Assembly (NCBI GenBank): GCA_958430865.1
Contig: CAUDNR010004126.1
Location: 1 to 33,029 of the forward strand
Source of the DNA: Entrophospora sp. SA101
Taxonomy: Eukaryota; Glomeromycota; Glomeromycetes; Entrophosporales; Entrophosporaceae
Direction: 5' to 3'
DNA length: 33,029 bases
In this document: positions 1 through 10,593 of the stretch, piece by piece
How the letters are laid out: each line of letters starts with the position of its first letter
Numbering within the stretch: position 1 is the first letter of the stretch
The notes under the pieces: generated by a model
What the model saw: only the letters and a program-made list of their open reading frames with translations
What the model was told of the DNA's origin: nothing
Databases searched by the model: none
Program-made: the position numbers and the translations under genes

Positions 1-754
1 CATCATGATTTCCTGCAATGATGGACAAAACAAAACCATCCCCCAGATATAACGAAATAACTCTTACAATAATACAACTGTCACCTCCACTACGACTAAC
101 ACTGATAACAGTGCTGAAGATATCAACGAAACAAAGGATCAAGACAAAATAGATTGAAGTTGAAAGGAAGTTGCATCACAAAGCATGTATCATGGCACAA
201 AATGTAACTGGAAAAACACAACAGGAAAAAATCAATATGATTACTTTCAAATTGTCACAATTTCAATCACTTCTATAGTACACAGGACGTGTCCGTGTAA
301 CAATTTGTCATGCAGACGTGTTCGTTCATTTACTTAAATTTTCCGGACGTTCGGGACTAGTTATACAAGCCGCAAGTTAACGTGAGAAAATACCTTTACC
401 ATAAACGTATTATTCGAACCAATATTAAATCAAGACAAAGCAATTCAAACTCCATTGTAAATCATGTATTGAAAAATTAAGAGAGAAAGGAGGGAAGAAA
501 AAATGGTTTCCAAACAAAAGATCGAACAATTCAACGCCTAAAGAAATTTCTAATTTAACAAAAATAAAATATGAAGCGGAAAATTAGGTGCAACTAAATT
601 AAACTCATTTACAATTGTTTAAAACAAGATCGAGAAAATAATATCACCTTTTGACCAAGCGAAATTAATTAATTAGTAATTAAATAATCCTATGTTAATA
701 ATCCAGAGCCTTTATTGAGAGTAGAGGCAGAAAGTTGATATATATATATATATA
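1..754. other. Gene-free AT-rich spacer
   Basis: No open frame of useful length and no recognisable domain is visible on either strand. A (TA)n run at about 738-756 directly abuts the Tc1/mariner insertion and supplied its TA target. No tRNA-like B box was seen. Confidence 0.6.
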
Positions 755-756
755 TA

Positions 757-927
757 CACTACCCGGACAAAAGTTTGTGAACGATGTTTTTTGTTAATTA
801 CGCAAAATATTACATAATAACAACACATAAAATTTTAATATTATACGGCCTAGGTTCTTGTTCGTTTTTGTATAAAATTTGATGTTTTTTGTATTTCTAG
901 TACTTTATTAATAAAAAAAAAACGAAA
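757..927. repeat. Left terminal inverted repeat of Tc1/mariner element
   Basis: Matches the reverse complement of 2230-2401 with about five differences, including small homopolymer indels at the inner edge. The tip carries ACCCGGACAAAAG. A related motif occurs in the relics at 6233 and 32555. Confidence 0.93.
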
Positions 928-978
928 TACTTTTTTTTTTGAAAAGATCTTCAAAAAGTTAAAATTGAAAAAAATTGA

Positions 979-2013
979 CTAATATCTAGTGGGCCACCCA
1001 TCATTAGAAATACATGCCTCAATTCTTCTTGGCATGCTTTCAATGAGTTTTTCTAAAGTTTCGTAAGGTATTTTTAACCATTCTTCTTTCACCGCAACTT
1101 CCAATTCCGATTTATTTTTTGGATGCACTGCACGTTTTTTTAGCCTCCTCTCAAGTTCACCCCAGAGATGTTCAATCGGATTAAGATCTGGTGATTGAGA
1201 GGGCCAATCAGCCAAAATATTTATTTTTTTCTTTACCATCCAATTTTTAACATCTTTAGCAGTATGAACAGGTGCGTTGTCATCTTGAAAGGAATAACTT
1301 CTATCGCGAAATTTCTTTCTAATTAAAGGCAGCAAATTTTTATCCAAGATTCTGATGTAATCCAAACGATTCATCTTTTTCTCCACCGTTACTAAAGGGC
1401 CCAACCCCTTTCCCGAAAAACATCCCCAAACCATTATCCCACCACCACCATGCTTTACTGATGGAACAAGGTTTTCAATATCATAACAACAACCATTCTT
1501 TCTCCATACACGACCAGGACCATCATTCCTAAAAATTGTAAAGTGTGATTCATCGCTCCAAATCACTGTCTTCCAGTTTGCAATGGACCAGCTTCTTTTT
1601 CTTTTACACCACTGTAGTCGGTTTATTCTTTGTTTTTCAGACAAAAGGGGTTTCACTGCAGCAATTCGCGAGTAAATTCCAAGTTCATGAAGGTTTCTAC
1701 GAATTGTTCTTGTAGAAACCTCTTTACCGATTGCTACAGATAAATTTTCTCGTATCTGACCAGAAGAGTTGCGATTGTTTTGATTTACTATCTCTTCTAA
1801 TATCTTTTGATCATCTTTATTCAAAGTTTTGGGTCTTCCACTTCGAGGTGCACTTTTTACATTATCAGAGTTCTTGTGACGTTTTATGATGTTGCAAACA
1901 CTACCCTTTGAAATTTTGAGCTTTTTTGAGATTTCTGACATACTATTTCCAGATAGATGAAGACCCAAAACTTTTCCACGGTCAAGTTCAGTCAGTTCCG
2001 CATATTTTGGCAT
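979..2013 (-). CDS. Tc1/mariner transposase (DDE)
   Basis: This 344-aa protein catalyses cut-and-paste transposition into TA dinucleotides. The N-terminus (about residues 5-50) is a homeodomain-like helix-turn-helix (EISKKLKISKGSVCNIIKR). A GRPK motif (59-62), which in this family joins the two DNA-binding subdomains, follows, and then a second HTH (about 65-115). The catalytic domain shows D154 (WSDESHF), D245 (DDNAPVH) and E281 (DLNPIEHLW). There are 35 residues between the second Asp and the Glu, one more than in canonical DD34E Tc1 proteins. The length is normal for the family, with no stop or frameshift and no intron. The start Met is followed by the HTH at the usual distance. The gene fills the space between the TIRs. 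All catalytic residues are present, so the enzyme could be active; that is inferred, not shown. Confidence 0.95.
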   Translation of the reverse strand: MPKYAELTELDRGKVLGLHLSGNSMSEISKKLKISKGSVCNIIKRHKNSDNVKSAPRSGRPKTLNKDDQKILEEIVNQNNRNSSGQIRENLSVAIGKEVSTRTIRRNLHELGIYSRIAAVKPLLSEKQRINRLQWCKRKRSWSIANWKTVIWSDESHFTIFRNDGPGRVWRKNGCCYDIENLVPSVKHGGGGIMVWGCFSGKGLGPLVTVEKKMNRLDYIRILDKNLLPLIRKKFRDRSYSFQDDNAPVHTAKDVKNWMVKKKINILADWPSQSPDLNPIEHLWGELERRLKKRAVHPKNKSELEVAVKEEWLKIPYETLEKLIESMPRRIEACISNDGWPTRY

Positions 2014-2229
2014 TTTTATGATTTTAATAAAATTTTTTTGCAGATCACGATTTAGATCTAGAAAAAAAAATAACGAAAGAAATAAAATCTAGATGCGTTA
2101 AAGTATTTAAAATCATACAGTTCATTCTCCAAAACCATAACTTTTATATGATATAATTTTAAATATTTTTATTATAAAAATTTTTGAAACATCATGAAAA
2201 TACTGTAAACATTTTAAAATTTAATCAAC

Positions 2230-2401
2230 TTTCGGTTTTTTTTTAATTAATAAAGTACTAGAAATACAAAAAACATCAAATTTTATACAAAAACGAACAA
2301 GAACCTAGGCCGTATTATATTAAAATTTTATGTGTTGTTATTATGTAGTATTTTGCGTAATTAACAAAAAACAACGTTCACAAACTTTTGTCCGGGTAGT
2401 G
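2230..2401. repeat. Right terminal inverted repeat of Tc1/mariner element
   Basis: Inverse partner of 757-927. Between it and the transposase start (2014-2229) lies AT-rich leader sequence, presumably the transposase promoter. Confidence 0.93.
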
Positions 2402-2403
2402 TA

Positions 2404-2719
2404 AATGTTTTATAATGGTAACCAATTACAGTAGGTGTCTTTAATCCAAACAAAGTCTATTAGCAATTTTAATTGAATCATAGAGATTGTCGGTTGATCC
2501 GGATACCACCTAGGCAGTGGATACAATTGATTAGCTGTTTTGTTTTAGATTGATGTTGTTTGTTTTAATCACGAGTTAAACAATGTACATCATTGGAAGC
2601 CACATATTTTTATAATAGAAATTTATTAGATGATGTGAGGGATAATGATTGAGATTTTTTTGGTGAGAAGTAAATATTGGACATACGGAGTTAATTAGAG
2701 ATGATGGAATTAATCCAGC
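2404..2719. other. Spacer between Tc1 element and hAT relic
   Basis: AT-rich sequence without a recognisable gene. The left end of the decayed hAT element probably lies here, but no terminal repeat could be matched to a right end. Confidence 0.4.
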
Positions 2720-4700
2720 TGCAATGATTATAAGTGGAGTATGGTTGAAGTTAGGTTGGATAGACACTTCATTAAAGGAAGGGAAAATAAAAGGACATTA
2801 CTCAGCATCTTGCAAATATTGCCCAAAAACCTGGAATTCTGGAACACCTTTTAAACTAAAGGCTCATTCAGCTAATGAATGTCCTGGATTCATTATTCTA
2901 TTTTTCATTTTTATTTGGATGGAATTAACAATCAATGAAACAACGAAACACAAAACAAAAGGTTCAAACTCTTTTATGAAAGCACAACCAAAGAAAAAAA
3001 TTCAATTGATAAATCATTACTACAGGTTTTGTATGTTGTACATTCCATGGAATATTGTTGAAAATCCCTTTTTTATAGAACTTTTGAAACAATTAAGACC
3101 TGCATATGAACCTTCTTCTCGTGAGTATCTATCAGAAAATTATTTATAGATGAATCTCATTAACTAATCCGCAATTAAATACAATATTTGATTCAAATGA
3201 TAATTTGACATTAGCACTAACTAGATCGGTTGGTCTGATCCTAAATGCAACTCTATGGAATTTTTTGATATATGCAGTACATCAAATAGACAACAATATT
3301 TATTTTCTGTAGAAAGTCTTTCTCATTGTAGTCACACAGATCAATTTCTTGCTGTAAAATAGGTTCACAAAGTTTCGTGGCTATAGTAACCGATAATGAA
3401 TCTAATGTTAAGTTGGCTAGAGAAATATTTCTGAAGAATACCTCATATATTTGATCTTAGATGTATTGCTTACTGTATATACTTAATTCTTAAGTTAGTT
3501 GGCTGTTGCAATTAAAAGAATTCACACCAACACAAACTCTAGTCTTAAAAAATTTTGTGCTAATAAATTTGAAAGGATTCTATCATATAGGATATTTACT
3601 AGTGATATGAGCCGGCTAAAAAAAAATTTCTCTTAGTATTCATTTTCACGCCAAAAATTTTAGTGCAGACTTCAGTGGCATAGACACTTAGTTAGTATGG
3701 GTCCATCTGCATTACTTAGAATAACAAAAAAATCATACGTTTCCTCAAAAAAAATTAAAAAAATAATACTCGTAGCAGGATAAAAGTAATAGTTAGAGAT
3801 TATATTCGTCATAATACTATCTTAATTCGAGTTACTATTATTCGAATTATTCGTTTATTGGTTTATTAGAATAAATCTTCAATGTAATTCGAATACTCAG
3901 ATTGATAGCGAGTAAATTTTCAATGTTAACGAATAAAGCAAATAATTCGAATAGGTCTTACTCGAACCATTAAATAGTAATAACGATAGTAAATAATAAT
4001 AATAATAGTATTAGTAATAATACCGGCAAGCTCAGTACCATCTGAAAAGCTTCCCATCAACTGAGATTTATTTAAGTTATTAGCCGGCTAAGAGTTGTAC
4101 AGCATAGCCAGCTAAGTTTTTTCTACCGGCTTACATCACTAATATTTACCAGCATATCCAAAAATTAAAAACCTTTCTCGACCGCAGAAATATAGATACA
4201 TGTACATTATAATGCAACATATAATGATCAATATGAAAGTCAACTTTCATGATGGTATACGATAATTATGGCCATTAGCAATTAAATTCTTCTCAATTGC
4301 TCCACATAATGGTGGATATGAATGCATTGGTTTATATTTAGGGGACTTTATAGGAAGAATAGTCAAAATCCAAATATTAATTCTGTAAAAAATATTGCTA
4401 AAATTTATCCTTTTTATCTGAACAATATTAAAAAATAATTACAATATACCGGCCAGACTTATCAGAAAAGAATTTAAAGGGTATATGGTTGAAGCATAAA
4501 TTAATTCGGGCGATAGTCTAGTGATTATATTGATGATAACAATGATCATGAAACGGAGGATTTAAAAGTTCGCGATATTATGGATTTAGAAGATAATTTT
4601 TTTGGAAGACGGACGAGGATATGGAATTGGAAAGCTGTAAAGATTATAATGATGATAATATTAGTCTAGATTATGATCCATTAGAATTAGTTCGATAATC
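2720..4700 (+). pseudogene. Decayed hAT transposase gene (BED-finger type)
   Basis: Pieces of one hAT transposase can be followed in order on the plus strand, in shifting frames. First comes a C2HC BED-like finger (GHYSASCKYCPKTW, then H and C of NECP; about 2790-2890). Next is the segment HYYRFCMLYIPWNIVENPFF (about 3015-3080). Then come relics of the RNase H-like core (SRWSDP, then AIVTDNESNVKLARE, about 3220-3430). The C-terminal insertion-domain motif FSIAPHNGGYECIG (about 4290-4330) follows, and finally an acidic tail (about 4520-4690). Many stops and frameshifts make it non-functional. A 542-bp MITE splits it at 3600. A functional copy would carry out cut-and-paste transposition with 8-bp duplications. 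Family assignment rests on remembered hAT motifs; exact ends are uncertain. Confidence 0.8.
3600..4141. mobile_element. hAT-type MITE inserted in the hAT relic
   Basis: This 542-bp non-coding element has a perfect 8-bp target duplication ATATTTAC (3592-3599 and 4142-4149). Its ends are TAGTGATATGAGCCGG and the inverse CCGGCTTACATCACTA, matching at 14 of 16 positions. An 8-bp duplication with a TAGTG-type terminus is the signature of hAT elements. The motif AGCCGGCT or close variants recurs near the ends (about 3611, 4081 and 4105, and in CTACCGGCTT at about 4123), like subterminal transposase-binding sites of hAT elements. The interior is AT-rich with several TTCGAATA-like words and no coding capacity. 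It must depend on a transposase encoded elsewhere. Confidence 0.88.
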
Positions 4701-4910
4701 AATGAATGAGGATTTGTTTTCGGAAATAATAAATAAAGAAGCATTTCAACAATCAAAAAAAAAAAAATTCAAACAATTATAATATGATTTACAGATTCTA
4801 AAGAAACCAACAATAAATGTGAAGAAGCAACAATTGGTTCGAATTGAAATTACCCATTATAATTAAAGAGAAATTATTTTGCGAGCTTCGATTGATAAAT
4901 GAAATTAGTT

Positions 4911-5141
4911 GATTATGAGCTGGAGTTAGTAATGTTAGGATCAGAGATTGCTGGTGAATATACTTGGATAATGCGAAGCTTGATTCGATTAAGAAAGAGT
5001 AAGCCTGCAGCTATGTATCTTCCTTTGATGATGTGATTTTTTGATCATACTTTGTTAGGAAGGGTGAAAACACCAAGTCAACATTTGCGCTGTCGGGATG
5101 GTCTGGACCACAATCCCACCATCCATGATAAACTTTGGTGA
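4911..5141 (+). pseudogene. Unrecognised coding remnant with one internal stop
   Basis: From 4911 the frame beginning DYELELVMLGSEIAGEYTW is open for 76 codons to TGA at 5139, with a single in-frame TGA at 5034. The stretch is richer in GC than its surroundings and uses Arg, Cys, Asp, His and Trp codons (for example HLRCRDGLDHNPTIHD) that are rare in the neighbouring spacer. This suggests former coding sequence. I do not recognise the family. It has no plausible start codon and is probably part of a decayed gene or transposon. Chance openness cannot be excluded. Confidence 0.35.
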
Positions 5142-5669
5142 ATATTTTGCCGATTTAGGAGGTAATATAGTTTCTGATATACCTAATTATCTATTGAGTA
5201 ATGACTAATTAATGAGTTAATGGCATTTCGTTTGGTAATTGTGTTTAATCTTTTAAGTTTTAGTTGATAGTAATGGAGAATTGTAGAAATTTGGTGGACA
5301 AGAGTGTATGTTAATGTTTTTATTAACTATTTAGCAAACATTTATTTCGATACAATAAATATGAAATCAAATAAATCATTAACATATCTCAAATGTGATG
5401 GTTTTATCTCCCCAAAGGAAAAGTGTCAGTATTGTCTTTTGACAATAACTTATACCTACTATATTATTCACCCGAAAGTAAAGCACAGCAGTTAATCTTT
5501 AATTTGTCAGCCCAAATAGCTAAACAAGATCTTCTTATTAACCTAAAATCCAGCTCATAATCCAGAACAATTAAGCTCACTAGTCGAAATAAATGCTTGA
5601 AAAAGCCAAGTAAACTTTTCCTTTGTATCTTTGTGGTCGTGTATTTATTTAGCATATTCTCTTTCCACA
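5142..5669. other. AT-rich spacer
   Basis: Short open frames exist here on both strands (for example minus 5464-5670), but none shows a domain or convincing codon use. The 14-mer GATTATGAGCTGGA at 4911-4924 recurs inverted at about 5551-5564, which may mark a fragmented shared repeat. Confidence 0.35.
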
Positions 5670-5785
5670 ATTCCCAAAGGTGTAACTTAAGGCATCATCT
5701 GGAACATTCCGATTCTGCATATAAAATTGAATTTCTCCATGCAGCAACTTTAGCATATTTTCCACAATACAGACAACATTACCTT
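5670..5785 (-). repeat. Diverged unclassified repeat, copy A
   Basis: Two blocks (5670-5713 and 5762-5785) resemble 13889-13932 and 14008-14031 in the same order and orientation. Over the 24-nt second block the copies differ at five positions, all transitions. The first block is about 75 percent alike. On the minus strand copy A can be read as a short protein-like string (GNVVCIVENMLKLLHGE), so it may be a relic of a repeated gene. The family is not recognised. Confidence 0.45.
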
Positions 5786-6232
5786 GTAATTATGATGCAG
5801 TCATGTCGCTTTGTTTCCCTGATTCATTTAGTTACATTAATCTCTAGCCCCTTCCTGGATACTTCTGCTTCGTTATGATATAGCGAGCTGAAGTTTACTT
5901 CATTAAGGCTTTTATAATTTATTTTATCAAGAATCCGCAGCTATTAGAAATGCTGATATTCTAATATTAGGATGATTAATCGAATATTTATATCGGTTTG
6001 TTGGGATCATTTATCCATAAATGCCAATTTTCTTATACTTTAATAAAAAATTTAGTCGGAAGAAAATAAATCTTTGAAGTAAGATATAAATAGTAGCAAT
6101 AGCAAATAACTAATAAATTGAGTTCATGATAAAGAAAGATTAGTTATATATTAATGTGTACTCTAAAAAATCTCATCAGCACACTAATACTAATACTATG
6201 AGTTGCGAGGGCAAAACAAATGGGACCAAATG
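5786..6232. other. AT-rich spacer
   Basis: No domain, RNA gene or clear transposon end is visible. Repeat copy A may continue to about 5870, because a TTTCCCTGAT block at 5815-5824 also occurs in copy B, although in a different relative order. Confidence 0.4.
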
Positions 6233-6660
6233 TGCTCCCTGGACAAAAGTTTCAATCACCACAAATCTAATAATTCCGCAAAAACGTACATTATAATGAT
6301 ATAAAAATTTAAAGTCTAGGAAAATATTAAAATAAACGTCATTAAAAAAATACAGCTTGTCAAAAAAATGCTTAATTGCCCAAAAATTACATGTCAACGA
6401 CACCTGAATTTTAGCATGTGATAACTTGAGTACACGTCGTATATTTTTACGTTTTTTTGTTATTTACTTTGCTAAATTTGAAAGTTAAATAAAAATTGTC
6501 AATTTTAAAGAGTCTAAACGTGGACAAATAATTGGACTTTAGGAACGCAGCAATAATATTTCTAAATCACTTGGCTTTGCAAGAACAGCTGTAGTCAGAA
6601 CGATAAAAAACTTCCAGATGAGAAATTTAGCAAGCAGATGCTGATCATTAGAATGAGTTG
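6233..6660 (+). mobile_element. Decayed Tc1/mariner left end with HTH remnant
   Basis: A TIR-like tip, CTCCCTGGACAAAAGTTTC, begins at about 6233 and resembles the tip of the intact element at 757. About 260 bp downstream (6507-6617) a plus-strand frame encodes the N-terminal helix-turn-helix of a Tc1 transposase: KRGQIIGL, a TAG stop, then ERSNNISKSLGFARTAVVRTI. The rest of the transposase and the right end are missing. This is an old truncated copy of a related but distinct Tc1 lineage. The HTH match is to the family pattern as remembered. Confidence 0.65.
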
Positions 6661-7289
6661 AATAATGAAATTACAGGTTTAGAATTTTCAACTAAGCTAG
6701 TAGATTAAATATTTATCCTCATATTTTTGTACCTAATGACGGATTAAATTTTCAAAAAAAAAAAAATATGGTTGAATCTTTAATTTTTTTAATTGTTATT
6801 TTCCTAGATAGAAACCTCAAACTTTACAAACTTTACAGGTTGGTTACATTCTCATGTAATGCATTTTTTCCGTTGTATTTTTTTTTTTAAAAAAAAGGAG
6901 GGAGCAATGAATATTTAAATATGAAGCATCCCAGATATTCCCAAGTTTATCGATGCTCTTTAATTTATTGAACATAGAAAACTTGATCACCCACTATACC
7001 TGCCCTCTCGAGTAAGTATAATGTGCCTCGTTTGCAATTTAGGATTGATGAATTTGGCCATGATTTTATGTCCTTCCCGAGTTTTACCAGATAACCTCCT
7101 TCGATAGATAGAGCCAAATTAATAAATAAGCCGTTTCATTTAACGTCCAACTAGTTAAATGACCCTGGAACACGAAAAGCAGTTTGATATCATTTAATCA
7201 ATTACATGAATAATCAAATCTTTTAAAGTTAATTATTTCATAAATAATTACTTAAAATTCTTTGTGCTTATGATTTAAAACTATTGCAC
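6661..7289. other. AT-rich spacer
   Basis: No gene is visible. It ends at the 8-bp target duplication (7282-7289) of the composite transposon nest. Confidence 0.45.
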
Positions 7290-7817
7290 CAATGTTGTGA
7301 TCCTAGACTCCGAGTTTAGGGACATACGCTCCTAAATTAGTTTAGAGAGATTTAAAATTTAAACCTTACCGAAATTTAAAATCCATACTGAAACTGAAAC
7401 ACAAAAATACCAAAACCTAAATCTCAAACTCCTACTGAAACTAAAAAAATTTATATCAACAAATTATTTTTATTATCTGAACTATTTTTACACCAAACAA
7501 TAACTATTTTTTATATCAAAATTAATTTGCCTTTATTGTAAAATATTACCAATTGATTTTATTTCAAAGTTTATTGTTATTAATTTATTTTTTAAACTTT
7601 TAATGCTATTTTTTAAACTTTTAATTCGTGAAACAACTGCAAAAATTTGCCGATCATTAACAGGGCTGGAAATAATATAAAAATCCGGATTTTTAAAACA
7701 TTTTAATTCCCGGAAAAAAAAGAGTTGCCGGATATTTATATTTTTCCTTTTTATTTTTATTTTTATTTTTATTTTTTGTACAAATTTTTCCATCCGCATA
7801 AAAAAAATTTTATATAA

Positions 7818-8223
7818 TTGGCTCGGTCTAAAGACCTCCTAAATTTTAAAAGTATAGAAGTCACTTTCTGTCTTACCTTTTAAAAAAATAGCTCTATTAG
7901 TTGATAGAATATGTCTTTAGTTTTAATGTAATAGAGAGATTTTCTCAAAAAAATTATTTGTTGTAGAATTCTATTCTTTTTTAAAGCATGTACTTTACTA
8001 TGCTCGCGAGGAATTTTGTCCACTATGATCATTTCTAAATTTAGGAAAACATTACCAAATTTAGACTAGCTCTTGACTAACGTATCTAAATTTGGCAGTA
8101 ATAGTAAGAAAACTAAAATCACGTAAAGTCCTATTTTTTGAAAATTTTTGAACGAATTACAAAATTGCTATTTTGAAATTTGGCCGCATGGCACAGCAAT
8201 AGGAGGTCTTTAGACCGAGCCAA
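7818..8223. mobile_element. Small MITE nested in the hAT element
   Basis: A perfect 24-bp inverted repeat starts TTGGCTCGGTCTAAAGACCT (7818) and ends with its inverse at 8223. The 406-bp unit has no coding capacity. The tip itself contains a hairpin (GGTCT-AA-AGACC). No target duplication is evident on either side, so the superfamily is undetermined. It is the innermost and presumably youngest layer of the nest. Confidence 0.75.
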
Positions 8224-8459
8224 CCATACTAAATATGTATACATACAGTATATGTGTGCCGTTGCTTCAATATTTTAGAAAAGAACCATAATTTGTATCT
8301 TTTGAATTTTCAGAAGAAAAATATTGACTCAATTTAAATCTTATTTCACTGCTATTAAATTATTAAATTTAAAAATATATACACTTTAAATATGAATTAT
8401 GTATTTTTGTTTTCTTTTATTCAAAAAAACAAATGGTATAGAACAAGAAAATTTAGATA

Positions 8460-9337
8460 ATTTGACTACCGAAATTTAGGATGATGAAGCATTTATAGAT
8501 GAAATAAATATTGATTAATCAGATGTAGAAGGCCCAGGTGATTTGACAATTCAAGGTTCAGATGATGATGATACTTCAAAAAAATCAAAAAAATAAAATA
8601 AAATAAAGAATTATGTCAAATAAAAAAGTGCATTTTAAAAATCAGGAAGAAGTTTTTGGCATGAATGGTTAACATATATAAATGGTTAAAATATGATACA
8701 ACAATGAAGAGAATGTTTTGCACAATTTATAAAGTACATTGGAAAAAAATCTATTTACAGGAAAAGGTGACAAATAAATATAATTGATTTTGCATTTTGT
8801 AATTATTAATTTACTAATATTATAATTATACATAAGTCAAAATTAAAAACCCAAAGTCGACTTGAGACAACTACATAGTAAAAATCAGTTTCAACCTTAT
8901 TTCAACCCTATTTCGACCAGATCTGCAAATGGTCAAAATATTTTCAACTTCATGTATAATTATAATGTTATTATTAGGATCAAAGAATGTTTCAAAATCT
9001 ACTGCTCTAGCCACTGATGCGCTTTCAAACCAACACAAAGATGCTTTGTTTCTAGAAAAGTCAAGAATAACCATGCAAGAGTCTTCCAAAAGAGCCATTA
9101 GTAATGGAAACAAATATATAATTGATGTAATGAAATAATTTACTGGATAGCAAAAGAAGATATTCCAATTTCCAAACTTCCAAGTCTTATATTTATATCT
9201 TAAAACTTATGGAAATAGTGCACTCAATTCCATTTTCTAGTGTAGATTGTGAAAGAGGTTTTAGCAAACAGAATATTATCAAATGTAATGCAATGGAAAA
9301 TGGCACATTGTACTTATTAATGATGATTGGTTTATAA
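8460..9337 (+). pseudogene. Internally deleted hAT transposase (TTF-finger type)
   Basis: Readable pieces on the plus strand, in order, are as follows. An acidic stretch ends in a Lys-rich tail (about 8460-8597; GSDDDDTSKKSKK). Then a TTF/ZMYM-type finger pattern (WLKYDTTMKRMFC, about 8682-8720). Next comes the segment EKSRITMQESSKRAISNGNK (about 9055-9115), continuing in another frame as YWIAKEDIPISKLPSL. Last is the C-terminal dimerisation motif LMEIVHSIPFSSVDCERGFS (about 9206-9265) with a stop at 9335. The RNase H-like catalytic core is absent and frames change, so no active enzyme is made. Family motifs are from general knowledge of hAT C-termini; the order of pieces is direct reading. 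Confidence 0.78.
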
Positions 9338-9968
9338 GGTACTGATTTATTTGGTTATGGTTTTAGTGATGCTCTTAGTAAAAAAAAAAACAATAAAGAA
9401 AATTCTTAAATTTGAAAAAAATAAAAATTTAGTACCCAAAAAATTTTCCTTTTTTTAAATTTTTCTTCTGGAAAATTTTTAGCATTCAAGAGAAATTTCC
9501 GTTTTTTTCAGACCCTATTTCCAGCCCTGATCATTAATATGTTTTTGTGGCGATAATAAGCATTATGATTTCAGGAGTTTTGAGAATCTGATATTATCTC
9601 ACGTGACCAACGTGAGCCAAGAAAATTACATGATCACGATAATTTTTAAATAGAAATAACATATTTACACTTCTTGGATAAAATTAATTCTACAACTATT
9701 TTTACATCATAAATATTTTTAATTGCTTCTCAAACCTTTAAATTTTATATAGTAATTTTAGGCAGGAATCCAGCGATTCCTACATATAAACAAAATATTT
9801 TATAAGAAAGTTCCTTTGAAAATTTGTATATTTAAACTTCGAGATTCATATCATGCGTTAAAAGTACAATTTTAGTTTATATCAACATAAAGGGTGGTTA
9901 TGTTGGAGTCCAGAAAATTTTAATTGGTGATCTGCAAATTTTGCAGATGTTTCACACGGATCACGAAA

Positions 9969-10593
9969 TTAATCTTTATAGTTTTTTTTAATTCTTTTCC
10001 TTGATGTATTTTTAGATTTTTTTTCTTTATCTTCATTTATTTCAATATCATCATCCTTATCTGAACTTTCATCATTACTTCCATATAAATCAATATTATT
10101 TTTGACTCCCTTCTCTATTAATATTAATAATTTTTTTCACCACCATCATAAATTCCTTCAGAACTTTGAATTTCATCATTATTATTTTCGTTGAAATTTC
10201 CGTCTTCATTATCAAACCTAAAAAATTATGTGAATCATAATCCAAATCTTCCTCATCAGTATCACATTCATAATTAACTATTTTTTCTTTTTGCAGTGCA
10301 GTATTGATGTTATTTTCACACATCACATCAAAAAAATATTGGAAACCCAAATCATTGGGGTTATATTCATAATTTTCATTATGTTGTAAATTCTCTACAC
10401 TTATATCAATTTCATTTTTGTTACTACCTTCATAATTAAATAAAGAATTATTTAAATCTATGTAGTCTTCTATTATGGTTATTATAATATTCATAATTGT
10501 CAGGATCAATATCTGATTCTGTATCAATGGATTCACTATTACTTTCATTGCCCTGAACACAAATAGAAATATAAATTGAGTTACATTTCTCAA
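9969..10593 (-). pseudogene. Acidic N-terminal relic of the outer element's protein
   Basis: On the minus strand an Asp/Glu/Asn-rich protein can be read through several frameshifts. It runs from SNSESIDTESDIDPDN (about 10520-10560), through NYECDTDEEDLDYDSHN (about 10215-10270) and NFNENNNDEIQSSEG, to a Lys/Arg-rich end KKSKNTSRKRIKKNYKD, with a stop at 9969-9971. An acidic block followed by a basic tail also precedes the zinc finger in the hAT relic at 8460-8600. I infer that this is the N-terminal part of the outer element's transposase, starting about 160 bp from its right TIR. It contains a 165-codon open stretch but no domain I recognise. Confidence 0.5.

Larger units (their letters stand above)
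757..2401 (-). mobile_element. Complete Tc1/mariner transposon
   Basis: The element is about 1645 bp. It starts CACTACCCGGACAAAAG and ends with the inverse CTTTTGTCCGGGTAGTG. It is flanked by TA on both sides (755-756 and 2402-2403), the standard target duplication of the Tc1/mariner superfamily. The terminal inverted repeats are long (about 171 bp) and differ at only about five positions. A single uninterrupted transposase gene lies inside on the minus strand. Near-identical ends and an intact gene suggest a recent insertion that may still be mobile. The boundaries, TIRs and duplication are read directly; current activity is inference. Confidence 0.95.
7661..9529 (+). mobile_element. hAT element nested in the outer element
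   Basis: The tips are CAGGGCTGGAAATA and the inverse TATTTCCAGCCCTG. They are flanked by a perfect 8-bp duplication ATCATTAA (7653-7660 and 9530-9537). The coding relic on the plus strand is hAT. The duplication is perfect while that of the outer element has a mismatch, and the insertion lies inside it, so this element is younger than its host. It carries a MITE at 7818-8223. A T-rich track with a hexanucleotide period (TTTTTA) lies at about 7748-7777. Confidence 0.92.
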
